Origin: JAKZVK01 sp965261065
GTDB lineage: Bacteria > Acidobacteriota > Terriglobia > Bryobacterales > UBA6623
DNA: 64,000 nucleotides
Reading direction: 5' to 3'
Assembly (NCBI GenBank): GCA_965261065.1
Contig: OZ253444.1
Coordinates: forward strand, 248,001-312,000
Under the pieces are notes generated by a model. It was given only the letters and a program-made list of their open reading frames with translations, was not told the origin of the DNA and made no database searches. Of the stretch, positions 27,807 to 36,716 are shown piece after piece. The first letter of the stretch is position 1. Every line of letters starts with the position of its first letter. The position numbers and the translations under genes were made by a program.

Positions 27807-27849
27807 TTGGGGTGGAAGAGGTCCGAGTTCAAATCTCGGCGGCCCGACC
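27807..27849 (+). repeat. attR: partial copy of tRNA-Pro 3' half
   Basis: TTGGGGTGGAAGAGG through CGGCGGCCCGACC repeats the tRNA-Pro sequence from 12368, with one C missing in the T-stem. No 5' half precedes it, so it is not a functional tRNA. It marks the right island boundary. Confidence 0.85.
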
Positions 27850-27898
27850 CAATCTGTTGATCCTTGGCGACGGCCCAGTCGCGTAAGTGCTTCCATCT

Positions 27899-28201
27899 TC
27901 AGGCAACGAATGTTTCCTGCGAGACCTCCCGACTGAGAAGGCGTGCGGTCGACAACTCGCGCTTGACCAAGAGTCGCCGTCGGATCGTAGCGGGATCTCG
28001 ATCCAGACACCGGCAACACATGTCGAAAGTGAGCGCGCCCGTGGTTCCTTCGGTGACCCAGGCGGCTGTCTCGCGGTAAGCACGAGGAGTCCCGTAGCAA
28101 AAGTCCTCGACGGCCTGCACGAGAACCGCGGCCGCGAGACGCCGCAGACTGCGGTCGATCGTTGGTTTGCTTCCGGATGTGGTGCTGGCTGCGTATTTCA
28201 C
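27899..28201 (-). CDS. Small conserved protein next to LuxR-type regulator
   Basis: This 100-residue product has a helical core (DRSLRRLAAAVLVQAVEDF) followed by AAWVTEGTTGALTFDMCCRCLDRDPATIRRRLL. The end pattern, a hydrophobic turn then LDRDPATIRRRL, resembles a helix-turn-helix seen in short uncharacterised bacterial proteins. It lies just outside attR, 10 bp downstream of the LuxR-type gene and in the same direction, so they are probably one transcript. Function unknown, possibly a DNA-binding partner. Confidence 0.5.
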   Translation of the reverse strand: MKYAASTTSGSKPTIDRSLRRLAAAVLVQAVEDFCYGTPRAYRETAAWVTEGTTGALTFDMCCRCLDRDPATIRRRLLVKRELSTARLLSREVSQETFVA

Positions 28202-28211
28202 GGCCTGCCCC

Positions 28212-28430
28212 CTACAGGTCGGAGTGTTTCGCGTAGATCGCCAGGGCGTGGAGGTTCCTGAGTCCCAGCTTGGAGTTCACGCCCCGGATTTCAACAGCGA
28301 CACAATCCGTCGGTATCGAAAGCCTCGCCGCCAAGTCGCGATCCTTGAAGCCCCTTCCGACCAACGAAACGAGTCGGCGTTCGTTGGCAGTCAGGCAATT
28401 CGGAGGCGGCAGTCGAGCAAAGCCTAACAT
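28212..28430 (-). CDS. LuxR-type helix-turn-helix protein (GerE domain only)
   Basis: This 72-residue protein consists almost wholly of a LuxR/GerE DNA-binding domain: LTANERRLVSLVGRGFKDRDLAARLSIPTDCVAVEIRGVNSKLGLRNLHALAIYA. It has no receiver or autoinducer domain. Single-domain LuxR proteins act as small transcription factors. It forms an apparent operon with the downstream small gene. Placement immediately outside the island's right end suggests either native chromosome or the remnant of an earlier insertion. Confidence 0.65.
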   Translation of the reverse strand: MLGFARLPPPNCLTANERRLVSLVGRGFKDRDLAARLSIPTDCVAVEIRGVNSKLGLRNLHALAIYAKHSDL

Positions 28431-28735
28431 CTAGTGCTAGCATGCTCCGATTAGAGGCGTCCGTCTATGGCTCATTGGTCACATTCTTGACGGTCACCTT
28501 CGTACTACGAGAATCAGGTCTTCCCTCTACGGTCCGGTCCGGTCTGTGGCAGATTTGTTGTGTGGGAAGCATGTTATTTCCAATGTCTTGCTCTATCGCA
28601 GAGTCGGTTCATTGCGGTGATTTTGTCGGTGTCGTGGCCTGTCGTGCCGCTCTGAGGCGACAGGCCGACGTGCCGCGCCAGACCTCGTCCCTTCGTTGTA
28701 AAGGGGCCCGCCCGCGAATGGTAGAATGGCGGGCC
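28431..28735. other. Divergent intergenic region of about 300 bp
   Basis: It lies between the LuxR-type gene and the lactonase gene, which read away from each other, so promoters for both are expected. No RNA, repeat or further gene was recognised. Confidence 0.35.
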
Positions 28736-29806
28736 ATGTGCCGGTCGTGTCTCGCGCTCCTGCTCGTCTTGCTACTGCTGCCTTCAGTGCCGGTCTGGGC
28801 GGGGACGTTTGTCTACATCTCGGTGAGCGGAGAGAACCGCATCGCCGTGTTTCGGCTGAATGAGAGTAACGGTTCGCTCGAGGCCGCCGAATCGCTGGCC
28901 GTCGATGGATCACCCGGATCGATTGCACTCGATCCATCGGGTCGCAGGCTCTACGTCGCCTTGCGGTCGACCGGGAAGCTGGCGACCTTGAGCGCCGACC
29001 CGCGGACGGGAGAGTTAACGGTGGCGCACGAAACCACGGTCGGCGAGTCGTCACCCTACGTGATTACGGCGGCCGGCGGGCGCTACCTGCTATCGGCGTA
29101 CTATCGGGCCGGCAAGGTGATGGTCCATTCGATCGGGGACGATGGTGCTCTTTCGGCGGCGCCCTTGCAAACGATCGACACCGCGCCGCGGGCGCATTGC
29201 ATTCTGCCGGACCCCTCGGGGAAGTTCGTCTTCGTGCCTCACACCGCCCCGAACGCGGTCTTCCAGTTCCGGCTCGACGCTGACGCGGGCCGATTGGTCG
29301 CGAACACGCCGCTGAAGGTCGAAACGCCGCCGGACACGGGACCCCGCCACATCTTCTTTCATCCGACGGCAGCTTTCGCCTACGTGGCCAACGAGCAAGG
29401 TAGCAGCGTGACGGCCTATCGCTTCGACCGCGCCAGTGGAACGCTCGATCCGCTGCAAACGCTCACCACGCTGCCGGAGGGGTTTGAGAAACGCAATAGC
29501 TGCGCCGATGTCGAAGTGACTCCGGACGGCCGGTTCGTCTATGTCTCGAATCGCGGTCACGATTCGTTGGCTGGGTTTCGTGTTGATGCTGCCGACGGCA
29601 CACTGACGCCGATCGGCCGATTCCCGACCGAGAAGACTCCGCGCTCATTCAACGTCGATCCGTCGGGACGCTATATCGTTGCCGCCGGACAGGCGTCAGG
29701 ACGCCTGGCCACCTACCGGCTTGGAGGCGACGGGAAACTCGATCGTTTGACGACCTATCCGGTCGGCGATGGACCAGCCTGGGTCTTGATCGTGAGCTAC
29801 GACTAG
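28736..29806 (+). CDS. Exported lactonase-family seven-bladed propeller (6-phosphogluconolactonase-like)
   Basis: About 356 residues from ATG 28736, which places the signal peptide (MCRSCLALLLVLLLLPSVPVWA) at the N-terminus. The frame is open further upstream but without coding character. The rest is a YbhE/Pgl-type lactonase propeller with blade motifs FVYISVSGENRIAVFRLN, GPRHIFFHPTAAFAYVANEQ, EVTPDGRFVYVSNRGHDSLAG and SFNVDPSGRYIVAAGQ. Cytosolic homologues hydrolyse 6-phosphogluconolactone. An exported version more likely handles another sugar lactone or binds ligand. Confidence 0.82.
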   Translation: MCRSCLALLLVLLLLPSVPVWAGTFVYISVSGENRIAVFRLNESNGSLEAAESLAVDGSPGSIALDPSGRRLYVALRSTGKLATLSADPRTGELTVAHETTVGESSPYVITAAGGRYLLSAYYRAGKVMVHSIGDDGALSAAPLQTIDTAPRAHCILPDPSGKFVFVPHTAPNAVFQFRLDADAGRLVANTPLKVETPPDTGPRHIFFHPTAAFAYVANEQGSSVTAYRFDRASGTLDPLQTLTTLPEGFEKRNSCADVEVTPDGRFVYVSNRGHDSLAGFRVDAADGTLTPIGRFPTEKTPRSFNVDPSGRYIVAAGQASGRLATYRLGGDGKLDRLTTYPVGDGPAWVLIVSYD

Positions 29807-30059
29807 CCTTGCCTGCGCAAACAGGGGCTTGACGTGACAATTCTTCAGACGCACTCTCGCTGGCGGAACTCGGACGCGTGGATGGGATGCGTCATGTTGC
29901 GCCGAACGGGAACCACGGATTTCCATCCGCGGCTCGGTTGTGCTCGATGGCGCGCTCGTGGTGGCCGGAACATCAAGCGATCGTCAGAGTCCCTAACGTA
30001 AGGATCTTGGGCACGGTTTGCACCTCCCTTGGCCGGTCCCCTTGCGATACGATACCGAC

Positions 30060-32291
30060 ATGCCGCGAAAAGCTCGCTCCTTCGGTGAACTGGCATACAG
30101 CCCGGTGCCGTTCGGCATCGGTCAAACCAAGCCCCACCACTACCTCGACATGCTGCGGATTGCCTGGGACAACCGCGGCAAGCTCGGCTACGCCTGGAAA
30201 GTCCTCACCAAGGGTGTGTGTGACGGCTGCGCTCTCGGAACCAGCGGCCTGAAGGACTGGACCATCGACGGCACCCACCTCTGCATGGTGCGGCTCGAGC
30301 TGATGAAGCTGAACACCATGTCGGCCTTCCATCCGACGCGGTTGAGCGACGTTTCGCAGCTCGAAGGCAAGACCTCGAAAGAGCTGCGCGAATTGGGCCG
30401 GTTGGGCTACCCGATGCGCCGCCGCCGAGGGGAGAAGGGCTTCAAGCTCGTCGGCTGGAGCGAGCTGTGGCAGGACGTGGGCGAGCGCTGGCGGGAATTC
30501 GATCCCTGGCGCACGTACATCTATCTCACGAGCCGCGGCATCACCAACGAGGTCTACTACGTAGCGCAGAAGGTGGCTCGCTATCTCGGCTCGTCGAACG
30601 TCGACAACTCGGCGCGCCTTTGCCATTCGCCCAGTACCGCCGCCCTGAAGGCGACGTTGGGCGCCGCCGCCACGACCTGCTCTTACCGCGATTGGTACGA
30701 CGCCGATGTGATCGTCTTCTTCGGTTCGAACCCGGCCAACGACCAGCCGGTCTCGATGAAGTATCTGGCCGAGGCGCGCAAGCGAGGCACGCGGGTGCTG
30801 CTGGTCAACGCCTATCGCGAGCCGGGCATGCAGCGTTACTGGGTGCCCTCGAACGTCGATTCGGCGCTGTTCGGCACGAAGATGAGCGACGGCACCTTCC
30901 TTGTCAAGGTGGGCGGAGACATGGCGTTCGTCAACGCCGTGCAGAAGGTGATGATCGACCGCGGCTGGGTCAAGCAGGAGTTCATTGAAAACGCCTCGAC
31001 CGGCTTCGACGAGTTGAAGGCGGGCCTCGACGCGCAGCCGATGGACGCCCTGCTGGCGGCCTGCGGCCTCTCCGCCCAGGAGGTCGAGACCTTCGCGCGG
31101 GAAATGGCCGAGGCCGACAAAGGCGTTTTCGTCTGGTCGATGGGCATCACGCAGCACTCCCAAGGCGCCGACACGATCAAGGGCATCATCAACCTCGGCC
31201 TCATGCGCGAGTTCGTGGGACGGCCGGGTTCCGGCATGATGCCGATTCGCGGCCATTCCGGCGTTCAGGGCGGCGCTGAGATGGGTGCCTATGCCACGGT
31301 CTTCCCCGGCGGCGTGCCGATCAACGAAGAAAGCGCGGCCCGGTTCACTGACCTTTGGGGCTTCGACGCTCCCTCGCGGCCGGGCTGGTCGACCGTGGAC
31401 GCGCTCGAGGCCGCCTACCGGCGCGAGTTGGATGCGCTCTACTGCATCGGAGGCAACTTCCTCGAGACGATGCCACAGCCCGAGCGCATCCGCGCGGGGA
31501 TCGAGAGCATCCCGCTGCGCATTCACAGCGATATTGTGGTCACGTCGCAGATGTTGATTGAGCCGGCCGACACCGTTTACCTGCTGCCGGCGCGTACCCG
31601 CTACGAACAAAAGGGCGGTGGCACCGAGACGACTACCGAGCGGCGCGTCATCTTCTCGCCCTACATCCCCGGACACGACGTGGGCGATGCCCGCTCGGAA
31701 TGGGAAATGCTGCTCGAGTTCGCCAAGGCGGTGAGGCCGGAGGGCTATGAGAAGGTTCACTTTGAAAACGCCGCGGCCATCCGCGAGGAGATTGGACGGG
31801 TGATCCCCGCCTACGCCGGGATCGAAAAGCTGAGCAAGCAGGGTGATCAGTTCCAGTGGGGCGGACCGATGCTGTGTGTCGATCGCAAGTTCGGAACGGC
31901 CGACGGCAAAGCCCACTTTCAGCCCGTACTGCCCGCCGACTTGGGCGCGGAGCCGGCGAACGGCCAGTCGTTCCTGCTAGCCACGCGACGGGGCAAGCAG
32001 TTCAACTCGATGATCCAGCAGCAACGAGACCCCATAACCGGTGCCGAGCGGGACCACATCTTCATCGCGCCGGCCGACGCGCAGCGGCTGTCTCTCACGA
32101 CCGGCGACCGATTGGTGCTGCGGAACGACCACGGCCGATTCCGCGGCCGGGCCTTCGTAGCCGAGGTAGCTCCGGGCACGCTGCAAGGCCATTGGCCGGA
32201 AGTCCTTGGCCTGATCCCCAGCGGCCACGTGGACCCGCTGGGAGGCGTGCCCGACTACAATGCCCGCGTCACGCTCGAAGTCGGGAGCTAA
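30060..32291 (+). CDS. FdhF/YdeP-family molybdopterin oxidoreductase
   Basis: This 743-residue protein from ATG 30060 matches the YdeP-type alpha subunits related to formate dehydrogenases, binding bis-molybdopterin-guanine dinucleotide. Cys188 in RLCHSPST occupies the molybdenum-ligand position that holds Cys or Sec in formate dehydrogenase. Only two N-terminal cysteines (VCDGC, residues 54 and 57) are seen, so a complete four-cysteine iron-sulphur motif is not evident. The C-terminal MopB-binding domain is present (LLATRRGKQFNSM and LVLRNDHGRF). Substrate unknown. No accessory fdh genes adjoin. Confidence 0.85.
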   Translation: MPRKARSFGELAYSPVPFGIGQTKPHHYLDMLRIAWDNRGKLGYAWKVLTKGVCDGCALGTSGLKDWTIDGTHLCMVRLELMKLNTMSAFHPTRLSDVSQLEGKTSKELRELGRLGYPMRRRRGEKGFKLVGWSELWQDVGERWREFDPWRTYIYLTSRGITNEVYYVAQKVARYLGSSNVDNSARLCHSPSTAALKATLGAAATTCSYRDWYDADVIVFFGSNPANDQPVSMKYLAEARKRGTRVLLVNAYREPGMQRYWVPSNVDSALFGTKMSDGTFLVKVGGDMAFVNAVQKVMIDRGWVKQEFIENASTGFDELKAGLDAQPMDALLAACGLSAQEVETFAREMAEADKGVFVWSMGITQHSQGADTIKGIINLGLMREFVGRPGSGMMPIRGHSGVQGGAEMGAYATVFPGGVPINEESAARFTDLWGFDAPSRPGWSTVDALEAAYRRELDALYCIGGNFLETMPQPERIRAGIESIPLRIHSDIVVTSQMLIEPADTVYLLPARTRYEQKGGGTETTTERRVIFSPYIPGHDVGDARSEWEMLLEFAKAVRPEGYEKVHFENAAAIREEIGRVIPAYAGIEKLSKQGDQFQWGGPMLCVDRKFGTADGKAHFQPVLPADLGAEPANGQSFLLATRRGKQFNSMIQQQRDPITGAERDHIFIAPADAQRLSLTTGDRLVLRNDHGRFRGRAFVAEVAPGTLQGHWPEVLGLIPSGHVDPLGGVPDYNARVTLEVGS

Positions 32292-32376
32292 GAGACAGCC
32301 GCGGGCTGTGAGCCGGGGCAGCCAAGTCGCTACCCCGCAGGGCTTCTTGGCGACCCGTCCTAGCCGCAGCGAAGTG

Positions 32377-33393
32377 ATGGCTGAGATCCTCCAGCAAGTC
32401 CTTGAAACGCCGGCGGCTTGGCGAGGTTCCGACTTCGCGGCGGACCTCTCCTGGATCTACGAGTTGGAGAAAAGGGTCATCACCGAGCTGGAGGCGAATC
32501 GGGAAGCGGTCCATCGTTCGGGCAAAACCCTGTTCGAGGTCCGCGCCGAGGACTTCCCCCTGCCCTCGTTCGACCCGCTCCGCCGCGAGCTACAGGATCA
32601 ACTCGAGGGTGGCCGCGGCTTCGCGTTGATCCGCGGACTGCCGTCCGAAGACTGCCCAGAAGACGATACAGCGCTCCTCTTCTGGGGTCTCGGCGTCCAC
32701 CTCGGTACTCCCGAAGAACAGGACCGCGCGGGCAACCTCTTGCATCATGTGCGCGACACCGAGCAGGACTTGAGAGCGGACGACGTCCGTAAATACCAGA
32801 CCAACCAGGAGATCCCGTTTCACAACGACGGCAGCGATATTTTCATGCTGCTGTGCCTGCGCGATGCGAGACAGGGTGGCCGCAGCCGGCTGGTAAGCGC
32901 CACCACCGTCTTCAACGAGATCGTAGGCCGCCGGCCGGACTTGGCCGCGGTTCTACAGCAGCCCTTCTACTTTGACGCCCGCGGCCAACAGGCTCCGGGA
33001 GAGCCGCGCTACCAGAAGCTACCGGTCTTCCACTACCACGCCGCCTTCCTGAGTGTTCTGCACAAACGGTTCTACATCGATCTCGCGCAACGTTTCCCCG
33101 AGGTGCCCCCCCTGACCAGCGAGCAGGTCGAGGCGCTTGACCTCATGGACGACGTCTGTGAGGAGCCGGGAGTCAGCCTGGACTTTGAGACGTTGCCAGG
33201 AGACATCCTGGTCGCGAACAATTACGAGATCGTCCATTCGCGAACTGCTTTTGAAGACCACTCGCAACCGGAACGGCGTCGCCACATGCTTCGCCTATGG
33301 CTCACCATCCCCAATGGCCGGCCCCTACCGCCCGTGTTTGAAGCGACGCGAGAGTTTCGGCACAGCTACGCCCGGCGCAAGCGACCGTCATAG
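32377..33393 (+). CDS. TauD/TfdA-like Fe(II)/2-oxoglutarate dioxygenase
   Basis: This 338-residue protein is of the TauD family. The iron facial triad is recognisable as His and Asp in PFHNDGSD and the distal His in EIVHSRTAF. The 2-oxoglutarate-binding Arg is in RRRHMLRLW. The N-terminal part has GFALIRGLP and the WGLGVHLGTP stretch typical of the gamma-butyrobetaine/TauD fold. Substrate unknown. The gene is 85 bp after the molybdopterin oxidoreductase. The start is the ATG followed by AEILQQ; a longer frame exists but lacks family similarity. Confidence 0.82.
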   Translation: MAEILQQVLETPAAWRGSDFAADLSWIYELEKRVITELEANREAVHRSGKTLFEVRAEDFPLPSFDPLRRELQDQLEGGRGFALIRGLPSEDCPEDDTALLFWGLGVHLGTPEEQDRAGNLLHHVRDTEQDLRADDVRKYQTNQEIPFHNDGSDIFMLLCLRDARQGGRSRLVSATTVFNEIVGRRPDLAAVLQQPFYFDARGQQAPGEPRYQKLPVFHYHAAFLSVLHKRFYIDLAQRFPEVPPLTSEQVEALDLMDDVCEEPGVSLDFETLPGDILVANNYEIVHSRTAFEDHSQPERRRHMLRLWLTIPNGRPLPPVFEATREFRHSYARRKRPS

Positions 33394-33407
33394 ACGACTA
33401 TTCCCCG

Positions 33408-33852
33408 AACGCGATTGAGGGGTGAAGGCCCCACACGGTCCTGACTCTCGACGTACAGGTAGAACTCATCCTCCTGCTCCAGCAGCTTCACCGCCACCGT
33501 TTCCCGCGCTTGCACCCAGGGCCGCTGCAACAACTCCTGCTCCAGTTTCGTCAGCCGTCCCTTCGGTGTACCCACCAGATAATCGACGCCCCGCGCGCGC
33601 ATCTCGGCCAGCGTGTGCTCGGTGGGAATACCGCAATCCATCAGCGAGGTACGCCGTCGAGCCGGCTGGTGGTCGGTGGCCAGCGTTTCGATCGTGCGGA
33701 CCCAACCGGCGCGTTGGTGATCGTTGAGTTCGCCGAGGTGCAACAGCTGGCGTTGGACAACGCGTCCGCCGCGCACGCGACGGTTTTTCGACGACGCTCC
33801 AGTAGCGATGTTGTTTGCCGTCCTTGCGGCGAGTTCTGGCGCGCACGAACAT
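33408..33852 (-). pseudogene. IS1634-type transposase remnant
   Basis: The start MFVRARTRRKDGKQHRYWSVVE is followed after a one-base frame change by RRVRGGRVVQRQLLHLGELND. A large internal deletion then joins directly to GIPTEHTLAEMRARGVDYLVGTPKGRL and the strand EDEFYLYVES. This is the order of IS1634/IS4-like transposases minus most of the DDE core. No element ends were found. Dead remnant between the dioxygenase and the nucleotidase genes. Confidence 0.65.
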
Positions 33853-33939
33853 AGTTTTACTCTGAACGGCTTCGCGAAGAACCTACGTCTTGGCACCCTC
33901 AAAAAAAGTTTGTTCGCGAGTCGAATCGCAAAAGTCGGG

Positions 33940-35310
33940 CTAGTTGCCCCTGGTGGGAGTGACTCGGACCACACGCTGTTTCTTGATCCAATCGATCAGC
34001 ACGTCTCGGACGCGCCGGCCCTCGTTGGGAAGGCCGATACCTTGCTCGCGCCACTGCTCGCCGATAAAGCTGTTGGTCGCGACCGTGTACATCCGCTGGG
34101 GGTCGAGGCGGCGGCCCTCGGTGACGACTTCGGGTAGGTCCTTGCCCCGCACCTGTCCATAGAAGATGGTGTTCCCGAACGGGAGGATGTTCCAGATGTG
34201 GCGCGCGAGAATCTGGCCCTCGGGGAGCCCGTCGCGGATGCCGCCGCGGTTCATGTAGGCGAAGTCGGCTCCTACTTCCCTGGCTATCAGGTCTTCGATG
34301 AGGGGCTTGAGCTGGCGGGAGCCGAGCTGCTGCTTCGACTCGCCGATCGGCACATCGACCACCTCGGAAACCTTTGCCTCCCAGTGGGCCACGAGCTTCG
34401 CCACGGTCTCATCGGGATCGTAGCGGTTGGTGTCAATCGGCAGGCGCTTCCATTGGTAAGAAATGACGCGTTTGTTCGGGACATCGACGCGCAGATCGAG
34501 GCGGCCCAGTTCGCGCCCGTACGCGCGCACCTTGACGCAGACGCGGCCGTCGACTTCCTTGGCCTCCTCCTGCCCGCCGTGGTTATGGCCGGCGATGACG
34601 ACGTTGACCTCGGGCGCCTCAGCGAGGACTTCGTCGTCCTCGTAGTCGAAGGTGTGCGAGAGCACGACGATCAAGTCAGCCTCGTCCCGCAGCTCGCGGG
34701 CATAGCGTTGCACTGTCTCGGCGACGGGCAAAGCGCGCCAGGGGCCTCGGAAGTCCGTTCGAGTGAGCTTCGGCAGGTCGGCCGTCACGGCGCCGATGAT
34801 AGCCACGCGCATGCCGCCGACCTCGCGTATGACATGCGGCTGGTCGGTGAGAAGCTGTCCCTCCCCGTTGACCAGGTTGGCGGTGACGGTCGGGAAGCGA
34901 GCTTTGTCGAGGAACTCGATGATCTTCCGCCAACCGTAATCGAACTCGTGATTGCCAACCGTGTTGGCGTCGAGACCAAGGTGGTTGGCCACCTCCCAAA
35001 TCGGCACTCCCTCGAAGATCGTTGAGACCGGAGTCCCTTGGACGAAGTCGCCAGCGTGCAGCACGAGGGTCGAATCGGGGGCCTTTGCTTTCTCTTGCTT
35101 GATGGCAGCGGCCAAGTACGCGAAGCCGCCGCGGCCCTGCGTGTCGGGGAGCAAGCGAGCGTGCAAATCGCTGGTGTGGAGGATCGTGAGGGAGCGTACA
35201 TCCGGGTCGGCCGCTTGGCAGGCCGCCAGCCCCAGTAGGCCGGCCGCTGCCAGGCGGAGCAACAGCCGCCTGCAAGTCCACCCAGAGCGTGGATGACTGT
35301 AAAGGCCCAT
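33940..35310 (-). CDS. Lipoprotein 5'-nucleotidase/metallophosphoesterase
   Basis: This 456-residue protein has an N-terminal lipobox (AAAGLLGLAAC) and the two-domain UshA-type arrangement. The metallophosphatase motifs are HTSDLHAR, HAGDFVQG, GNHEFDYG, VVLSHTF and GHNHGG. The C-terminal nucleotidase domain has NRGGIRDGLPEG and ILPFGNTI. It would dephosphorylate nucleotides in the periplasm. It follows the amidohydrolase gene by 22 bp in the same direction, suggesting a shared transcript. The C-terminal end is intact despite the neighbouring transposase remnant. Confidence 0.88.
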   Translation of the reverse strand: MGLYSHPRSGWTCRRLLLRLAAAGLLGLAACQAADPDVRSLTILHTSDLHARLLPDTQGRGGFAYLAAAIKQEKAKAPDSTLVLHAGDFVQGTPVSTIFEGVPIWEVANHLGLDANTVGNHEFDYGWRKIIEFLDKARFPTVTANLVNGEGQLLTDQPHVIREVGGMRVAIIGAVTADLPKLTRTDFRGPWRALPVAETVQRYARELRDEADLIVVLSHTFDYEDDEVLAEAPEVNVVIAGHNHGGQEEAKEVDGRVCVKVRAYGRELGRLDLRVDVPNKRVISYQWKRLPIDTNRYDPDETVAKLVAHWEAKVSEVVDVPIGESKQQLGSRQLKPLIEDLIAREVGADFAYMNRGGIRDGLPEGQILARHIWNILPFGNTIFYGQVRGKDLPEVVTEGRRLDPQRMYTVATNSFIGEQWREQGIGLPNEGRRVRDVLIDWIKKQRVVRVTPTRGN

Positions 35311-35332
35311 ATGGTAGAGACTTCAAGAGCCC

Positions 35333-36625
35333 CTACAGCCGCGTCACCGGGATCGACGCCATACCGTACAGATGGCCGCCCTTCACGGTTGCGACGGGCC
35401 GCAGGAGCTGATGGCCGATCCGCGTGGCGCTCAGCGCGTCGGTGAAGACGAAGTCCCCTTCGTCTAATGAAAACACCGCCGCGTCAGCCTCGGCGCCAAC
35501 CTTCAGCGTGCCCAGCCCGTTCAACTGGCCGTGAATCATCGAGGGGTTCTTGGTGGCGCGCTCGACCACTTGATCGAGCGTCAGGCCCAGATGCATGAAC
35601 TTCGAAAGCGTTGTCGCGAGGTCAAATACCGGCCCGTTGACGTTCCACTGATGGACGTCGCTCGAGATCGTCCCGGGCAACACGTCCTGCTCCAAGGCCT
35701 TCTCGGCGGTGTCGAACGAGAAGCTGCCCGCGCCATGCCCGATATCGAGGTGCACGCCGCGCGCGAGTGCCTGATGCACCGACGGCAGCACGCGGCCGTT
35801 GTCGTCGAGGATGCCTCCGTCGCTGCCGCGGAAACTGTGCGTAACGACATCGCCCTTCTTGAGCATCGCCATGATGTCTTTGATCGGCGAGAACGATGCG
35901 CCAATGTGTACCATCAGCGGCAGCTTGACCGCGTCCGCAGCTTCCCTCGCCATGCCCAAGGCTTTCAGGTCGTGCTCGCCGGCGATACTTTGCGACAACC
36001 GGATCTTGACTCCCAGGATTACATCGCGATGCCTTTCAATCGTCGCGGCTGTCAGCTTCGGGTTGGCGTAACGCAGCTCGAGGAGTTCGCCCCAGGCATT
36101 GTCTCGCGACAGCGTCGACTGCCCGACGACCGAAATATTTAGCATCGCGAAAACGCGGGTATCGACCTGGTTGATGACGTACTTGCGGAACCCGGGGAAG
36201 GTATTCGCGCCGGCCGAACCCGCGTCGACCACCGTCGTGACACCGCGCGCGATGTGGTTGGGGTCGGCCGGGATGGCGAGCGGCGCCACGCCGTCATAGA
36301 CATGCACGTGCATGTCAATCAGGCCCGGCGTGACGATCTTACCGTGGGCCTTGAGGACGTGCAGGGCTTCTGATTCAGGGATGTTCTGCGCCAGCTTGAC
36401 GACCTTCGTACCTGAGATGGCGATGTCGCGGTTCTCCGAGATTTCCTGGGTCGGATCGACCAGCTTGCCGCCCTTGATGAGCAGGTCATACTTGTGTGAG
36501 CGGGCCGGTTGCGCTTTGAGTAGGTCCTGCGCGCCGGGGACCAGGCCACAGACGAGCGAGGAGCCGATCGTGGTCTGCCGGAGAAACTCTCGCCGGCTGT
36601 GATGTCGATGAGGGTGATGGTGCAT
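35333..36625 (-). CDS. Exported amidohydrolase/deacetylase-family metalloenzyme
   Basis: About 430 residues from ATG 36625, which has a GGGAGGA ribosome site. It begins with histidine-rich residues and a Tat-like signal (SRREFLRQTTIGSSLVCGLV). The dihydroorotase-like amidohydrolase fold shows VTPGLIDMHVHVYDG for the first metal histidines, VKIRLSQS where a carboxylated lysine is expected, LMVHIGAS and HSFRGSDGG for further histidines, and ISSDVHQWN with the catalytic aspartate. It resembles the EF_0837/amidohydrolase-deacetylase group, whose substrates are mostly unknown. It is first in a two-gene operon with the 5'-nucleotidase. Confidence 0.85.
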   Translation of the reverse strand: MHHHPHRHHSRREFLRQTTIGSSLVCGLVPGAQDLLKAQPARSHKYDLLIKGGKLVDPTQEISENRDIAISGTKVVKLAQNIPESEALHVLKAHGKIVTPGLIDMHVHVYDGVAPLAIPADPNHIARGVTTVVDAGSAGANTFPGFRKYVINQVDTRVFAMLNISVVGQSTLSRDNAWGELLELRYANPKLTAATIERHRDVILGVKIRLSQSIAGEHDLKALGMAREAADAVKLPLMVHIGASFSPIKDIMAMLKKGDVVTHSFRGSDGGILDDNGRVLPSVHQALARGVHLDIGHGAGSFSFDTAEKALEQDVLPGTISSDVHQWNVNGPVFDLATTLSKFMHLGLTLDQVVERATKNPSMIHGQLNGLGTLKVGAEADAAVFSLDEGDFVFTDALSATRIGHQLLRPVATVKGGHLYGMASIPVTRL

Positions 36626-36716
36626 GGTAATCCTCCCGCGCCGGTTGCTCCCGGCGCGATTCGCGATGAGTGTAGCATGCGGGGAGCGCACGCTATGATC
36701 AGGAAGGAATCACGCC

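Larger units (their letters stand above)
12368..27849. mobile_element. 15.5-kb integrative island in tRNA-Pro, phage-satellite-like
   Basis: It is bounded by the 3' half of tRNA-Pro on the left and a partial copy of the same sequence on the right, with a tyrosine integrase reading toward the right end. Near both ends lie paired GATGTCCACA-type repeats that could be integrase arm sites. Contents: a conserved small gene, IS4, a pentapeptide/FGE pseudogene, P27-like terminase small subunit, an unknown 355-residue protein facing an AlpA-like regulator, primase-like and DUF3987 genes, iteron-like repeats, an IS3 element, three small genes, two membrane proteins, a DUF2958 remnant, an AT-hook-like small protein and the integrase. 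No capsid, portal, tail or large terminase was found. Many genes are frameshifted or interrupted. Confidence 0.85.

Noticed and set aside
27807..27849. Second tRNA-Pro gene
   Set aside because: Only the 3' half is present, with one base missing in the T-stem and no acceptor or D-arm 5' half.
12368..27849. Complete prophage
   Set aside because: No portal, capsid, tail, lysis or large terminase gene could be recognised in the 15.5 kb.
12368..27849. Conjugative or mobilizable element
   Set aside because: No relaxase, coupling protein or type IV secretion gene was seen among the island genes.
29973..31916. A 647-codon open frame on the minus strand opposite the molybdopterin oxidoreductase
   Set aside because: It is antisense to a full-length recognisable enzyme, rich in Arg/His/Pro as expected of a high-GC shadow, and has no recognisable domain.
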